Shown here: positions 61,130-64,000 of the stretch, piece after piece
Position numbering within the stretch: position 1 is the stretch's first letter
Layout: each line of letters starts with the position of its first letter
Assembly: GCA_018401995.1 (NCBI GenBank)
Contig: JAGYJR010000008.1
Span: 39,067-103,066, forward strand
DNA: 64,000 nt
Direction of reading: 5' to 3'
Source: Flavobacterium sp.
Lineage (GTDB): Bacteria; Bacteroidota; Bacteroidia; Flavobacteriales; Flavobacteriaceae
Translations under genes and position numbers: made by a program
The notes under the pieces: generated by a model
What the model saw: only the letters and a program-made list of their open reading frames with translations
Told to the model about the DNA's origin: nothing
The model's database searches: none

Positions 61130-62722
61130 ATGAAAAGAATTTTTAGACCCTTATATCTAAGTTTAGGTTTAATTTTTGCACTTGTAAGCTGTGGAGCTCC
61201 TAAAGTTCTTAGCACAGTAGCAGAAAACGTTGACCAATTACCTTTAAAAATAACGCCATTAGCAGAAAACGATTTGCAACGCTGGAGTCACTTGGATTTA
61301 GTAAAAGATACAGTTCCAGGAATGAGCGTGGACAAAGCGTATGCTGAGTTGTTAAAAGGTAAAAAAGGACAAAAAGTAATCGTTGGAATTGTAGATTCTG
61401 GTGTAGATATCAATCATGAAGATTTAAAAGCGGTGATTTGGACCAATACTAAAGAAATTCCAGGAAACGGAATTGACGACGACAAAAACGGCTACATTGA
61501 CGATATTCACGGTTGGAACTTCTTAGGCGATGCGGTTCATGAGCAGTTGGAAATGACGCGTATCGTAAAAAAAGGTCCAGGAACGGCTGATTATGAAAAA
61601 GCTAAAACAGAATTAGAAAAGAGTAAAAAAGAATTAATGGGTCCAAAACAACAATTGGATTTCATTTTAAATGCTGAAAAAGCGTTAATAGAATATTTTA
61701 AGAAGAGCGATTTCACTTTGGAAGAAGTAAAAAATATTCCAGAAACTGAAACTAGTTTAGCCCAACCAAAAGCTATTTTTACACAAATTTTATCGCAAAC
61801 AACAAAAAAGGAATTTGATAAAGAAACAGAACCAATTAAAGATTATATATACGGTCAATTGAACTACAATTTGAATGTTGATTTCGATGGTCGCTCTATT
61901 GTGGGTGATAATCCAGAAGATATTACCGATACCAAATACGGTAACAACAACGTAATTGGTCCAGAACCAAAAGAAGCGAAACACGGAACACACGTAGCTG
62001 GAATTGTAGCACAAGTTAGAGGCAACAATTTAGGTGGTGATGGTGTAACCAATAATGCCCAAATCATGACTTTAAGAGCCGTTCCAAATGGTGATGAATA
62101 TGATAAAGACATTGCGTTAGCTATTCGTTATGCCGTGGATAATGGTGCTAAAGTAATCAACGGTTCTTTTGGAAAATATTTTTCTCAAAACAAAGAATGG
62201 GTTATGGATGCCATCAAATATGCAGAATCTAAAGATGTTTTGGTAGTAATTGCGGCTGGAAATGAATCGTATGATTTAGATGTAACCAACAAATATCCAA
62301 ATGACACATATGATAACTCTCCGGAATATGCTAAAAACGTATTAATCATTGGCGCACTTTCACCAAGTTACGGTTCTAAAATGGTTGCTAGTTTTTCTAA
62401 CTACGGAAAAAACAATGTAGATATTTTTGCTCCTGGTGATAAAATTTACGCAACAACGCCATTAAACACTTATGAATATTTACAAGGAACTTCAATGGCT
62501 TCTCCAAATGTGGCTGGTGTGGCAACTTTAATTCGTTCGTACTATCCAAGTTTGACTGCGGTTCAAGTGAAACAAATCATTATGGAAAGTGGTACACCAA
62601 TGAAAAACGAAGTAATGGTTGGTGACCCAAAACAAAAAGCAAAATTCTCTGAAATTTCTAAATCAGGAAGAATCGTGAATGCGTATAATGCCTTGTTATT
62701 GGCAGAAAAAATGGCGAAATAA
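61130..62722 (+). CDS. S8-family serine protease (lipoprotein)
   Basis: A 530-aa subtilase with a lipoprotein signal (MKRIFRPLYLSLGLIFALVSCG, lipobox LVSC). Catalytic Asp is in VGIVDSGVDINHEDL (~99), His in KHGTHVAGIVAQVRG (~287) and Ser in QGTSMASPNVAGVA (~460), with oxyanion Asn in IAAGNESYDL. Between Asp and His there is an unusually long insertion of about 150 residues, including DDDKNGYIDD and a Lys/Glu-rich helical section. It is exported and probably surface- or periplasm-anchored. A hairpin follows the stop. Confidence 0.9.
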   Translation: MKRIFRPLYLSLGLIFALVSCGAPKVLSTVAENVDQLPLKITPLAENDLQRWSHLDLVKDTVPGMSVDKAYAELLKGKKGQKVIVGIVDSGVDINHEDLKAVIWTNTKEIPGNGIDDDKNGYIDDIHGWNFLGDAVHEQLEMTRIVKKGPGTADYEKAKTELEKSKKELMGPKQQLDFILNAEKALIEYFKKSDFTLEEVKNIPETETSLAQPKAIFTQILSQTTKKEFDKETEPIKDYIYGQLNYNLNVDFDGRSIVGDNPEDITDTKYGNNNVIGPEPKEAKHGTHVAGIVAQVRGNNLGGDGVTNNAQIMTLRAVPNGDEYDKDIALAIRYAVDNGAKVINGSFGKYFSQNKEWVMDAIKYAESKDVLVVIAAGNESYDLDVTNKYPNDTYDNSPEYAKNVLIIGALSPSYGSKMVASFSNYGKNNVDIFAPGDKIYATTPLNTYEYLQGTSMASPNVAGVATLIRSYYPSLTAVQVKQIIMESGTPMKNEVMVGDPKQKAKFSEISKSGRIVNAYNALLLAEKMAK

Positions 62723-62733
62723 ACACAATCCTA

Positions 62734-62778
62734 CTAAAATGTCATTCTGAAAAATTGTTTTTGGAATGGCATTTTTAA
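62734..62778 (+). terminator. Rho-independent terminator of the S8 protease gene
   Basis: Stem AAAATGTCATTC / GAATGGCATTTT with one G-U pair and a 16-nt loop, followed by T-run. Confidence 0.65.
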
Positions 62779-62789
62779 TTTATAACATC

Positions 62790-64000
62790 ATGAAAAAAAT
62801 CGTATTTCTTTCCATTTGTTTTTCATTGGGAATTTTTGCACAAAACAATCCAAATCCAGGTTATTGGCAACAACATGTCGATTATAAAATGGATGTGGAT
62901 ATGAACGTAAATAACTTCCAATACAAAGGAAAACAAGAATTAGTTTATACCAATAATTCTGCGGATACGTTACACAAAGTGTTTTATCATTTGTATTTCA
63001 ATGCCTTCCAACCGGGAAGCGAAATGGATGCACGTTTACAAGCAATTTCTGATCCAGATAAACGCATGGTAAGAACGTTTACAGTAGCTAACAAAGAAGT
63101 AAAAGAAAGTAGAATTAGCACATTAAAACCAAATGAAATTGGCTATTTAAAAATTTCAGATTTCAAACAAAATGGTGTTGCTGCCAAAACCAGAACCGTT
63201 GGAACTATTTTAGAAGTTACGCTAAACGAACCAATTCTACCAAAACAAAAAACGACTTTTACTTTAACTTTTGACGGTCAAGTACCGTTGCAAGTGCGTC
63301 GTTCGGGAAGAAATTCGGAAGAAGGCGTGGCATTATCGATGTCGCAATGGTATCCAAAAATGGCAGAATACGACTTCGAAGGTTGGCATGCTGATCCTTA
63401 CATTGGAAGAGAATTTCACGGTGTTTGGGGAAATTTTGATGTAAAAATCACCATTGATAAAAATTATACTATCGGTGGAACTGGTTATTTACAAAACAAA
63501 AACGAAATTGGTCACGGTTACGAAGACGATGGCGTAAAAGTCGTTCATCCCAAGAAAACCAAAACCTTAACTTGGCATTTTGTAGCACCAAATGTTCACG
63601 ATTTCGCTTGGGGAGCTGATAATGAATACATTCACGATAAAATTGCAGGTCCAAATAACGTAGAGTTGCATTTCTTCTACAAGAAAAACGTGAAAGACAT
63701 TCAAAATTGGAAAAATCTTCCGGCTAAAACTGCTGAGTTATTGGAATATTTCAATGCAGCTATTGGCGAATATCCATACAAACAATATTCGGTTATTCAA
63801 GGTGGAGACGGCGGAATGGAATATGCCATGTGTACATTAATCACAGGCAACAGAAGTTTTCCAAGTTTGGTGGGTGTAACCGCTCACGAATTGGCACATA
63901 TGTGGTTCCAACATTTATTAGCCACAAACGAATCCAAACACGAATGGATGGATGAAGGATTTACGTCTTTCATTTCCAATTTAGCGATGCAAAAAGTGTT
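62790..64000 (+). CDS. M1-family metallopeptidase (partial, N-terminal part)
   Basis: A frame from ATG 62790 with a signal peptide (MKKIVFLSICFSLGIFAQ) stays open to the window end, 403 codons. The N-terminal beta domain (QHVDYKMDVDMNVNNFQYKG) and the exopeptidase motif QGGDGGMEYAMCTLI are followed by the zinc motif VTAHELAHMWFQHLL. The third ligand Glu is in WMDEGFTSF about 20 residues on. This is the gluzincin M1 layout, typically an aminopeptidase of 600 aa or more. The signal peptide suggests periplasmic or surface action on peptides. Confidence 0.92.
   Translation, partial: MKKIVFLSICFSLGIFAQNNPNPGYWQQHVDYKMDVDMNVNNFQYKGKQELVYTNNSADTLHKVFYHLYFNAFQPGSEMDARLQAISDPDKRMVRTFTVANKEVKESRISTLKPNEIGYLKISDFKQNGVAAKTRTVGTILEVTLNEPILPKQKTTFTLTFDGQVPLQVRRSGRNSEEGVALSMSQWYPKMAEYDFEGWHADPYIGREFHGVWGNFDVKITIDKNYTIGGTGYLQNKNEIGHGYEDDGVKVVHPKKTKTLTWHFVAPNVHDFAWGADNEYIHDKIAGPNNVELHFFYKKNVKDIQNWKNLPAKTAELLEYFNAAIGEYPYKQYSVIQGGDGGMEYAMCTLITGNRSFPSLVGVTAHELAHMWFQHLLATNESKHEWMDEGFTSFISNLAMQKV

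Overview
The window is a low-GC chromosomal segment of a member of the Flavobacteriaceae, most likely Flavobacterium or a close relative. Three things point there. First, the gene repertoire is typical: the type IX secretion protein PorZ next to recO, a TonB-dependent receptor with partner lipoproteins, a DksA-like protein that has lost its zinc cysteines, and a eukaryote-like IleRS. Second, Bacteroidota-type -7 promoter elements (TAnnTTTG) lie just upstream of many starts. Third, Shine-Dalgarno sites are scarce. No rRNA, tRNA, CRISPR array, prophage or complete insertion sequence was seen.

Layout. 1-8 kb: a truncated TerC/Alx-like membrane protein, gpsA, then a gene graveyard (iron alcohol dehydrogenase, DUF2971 and DinB remnants), a UspA-like/small anchored/YoaK operon, and a histidine kinase-response regulator pair. 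8-14 kb: a trans-sulfuration enzyme, a secreted beta-barrel-like protein, gdhA and porZ. 14.1-16.9 kb: a frameshifted FAD oxidoreductase plus membrane glycosyltransferase block, bounded by a 26-bp direct repeat that is the 5' end of recO. 16.9-22.6 kb: recO, ileS (frameshifted by an apparent 4-nt loss), a dksA-like gene and lspA. 22.6-29.7 kb: 5-formyl-THF cyclo-ligase, a PLP decarboxylase, an aspartoacylase-like protein, uvrC and a patatin/Omp85-like protein.

29.8-41.8 kb is rich in aromatic amino-acid catabolism: hmgA, hpd, tryptophan 2,3-dioxygenase, 3-hydroxyanthranilate dioxygenase and an ALDH7-type dehydrogenase. Interleaved are cell-wall and central-metabolism genes (M23 peptidase, pgi, RlpA). 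A promoter-terminator pair with no gene between them, at about 32.76-32.89 kb, is a candidate small RNA.

41.9-49.2 kb: a divergent exported endonuclease/phosphatase and TonB-receptor/choice-of-anchor-J/DUF5689 locus, then hflX. 49.3-60.1 kb: an extended minus-strand SUF iron-sulfur region (iscA/sufA-like, sufB, sufC, sufD, sufS, sufE, sufT-like) with extra genes and REP-like repeats between its members. One extra is a four-helix-bundle (S23/Avd family) gene between sufB and sufC, bracketed by a 25-nt inverted repeat. 60.2-64 kb: an MBL hydrolase, an S8 lipoprotein protease and the start of an M1 aminopeptidase.

The strongest leads are the recO-repeat cassette, the four-helix-bundle insertion in suf, the ileS lesion (real or artefact), the intergenic hairpin repeats and the candidate small RNA. 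Functions are read from motifs and remembered family features. No database search was run.
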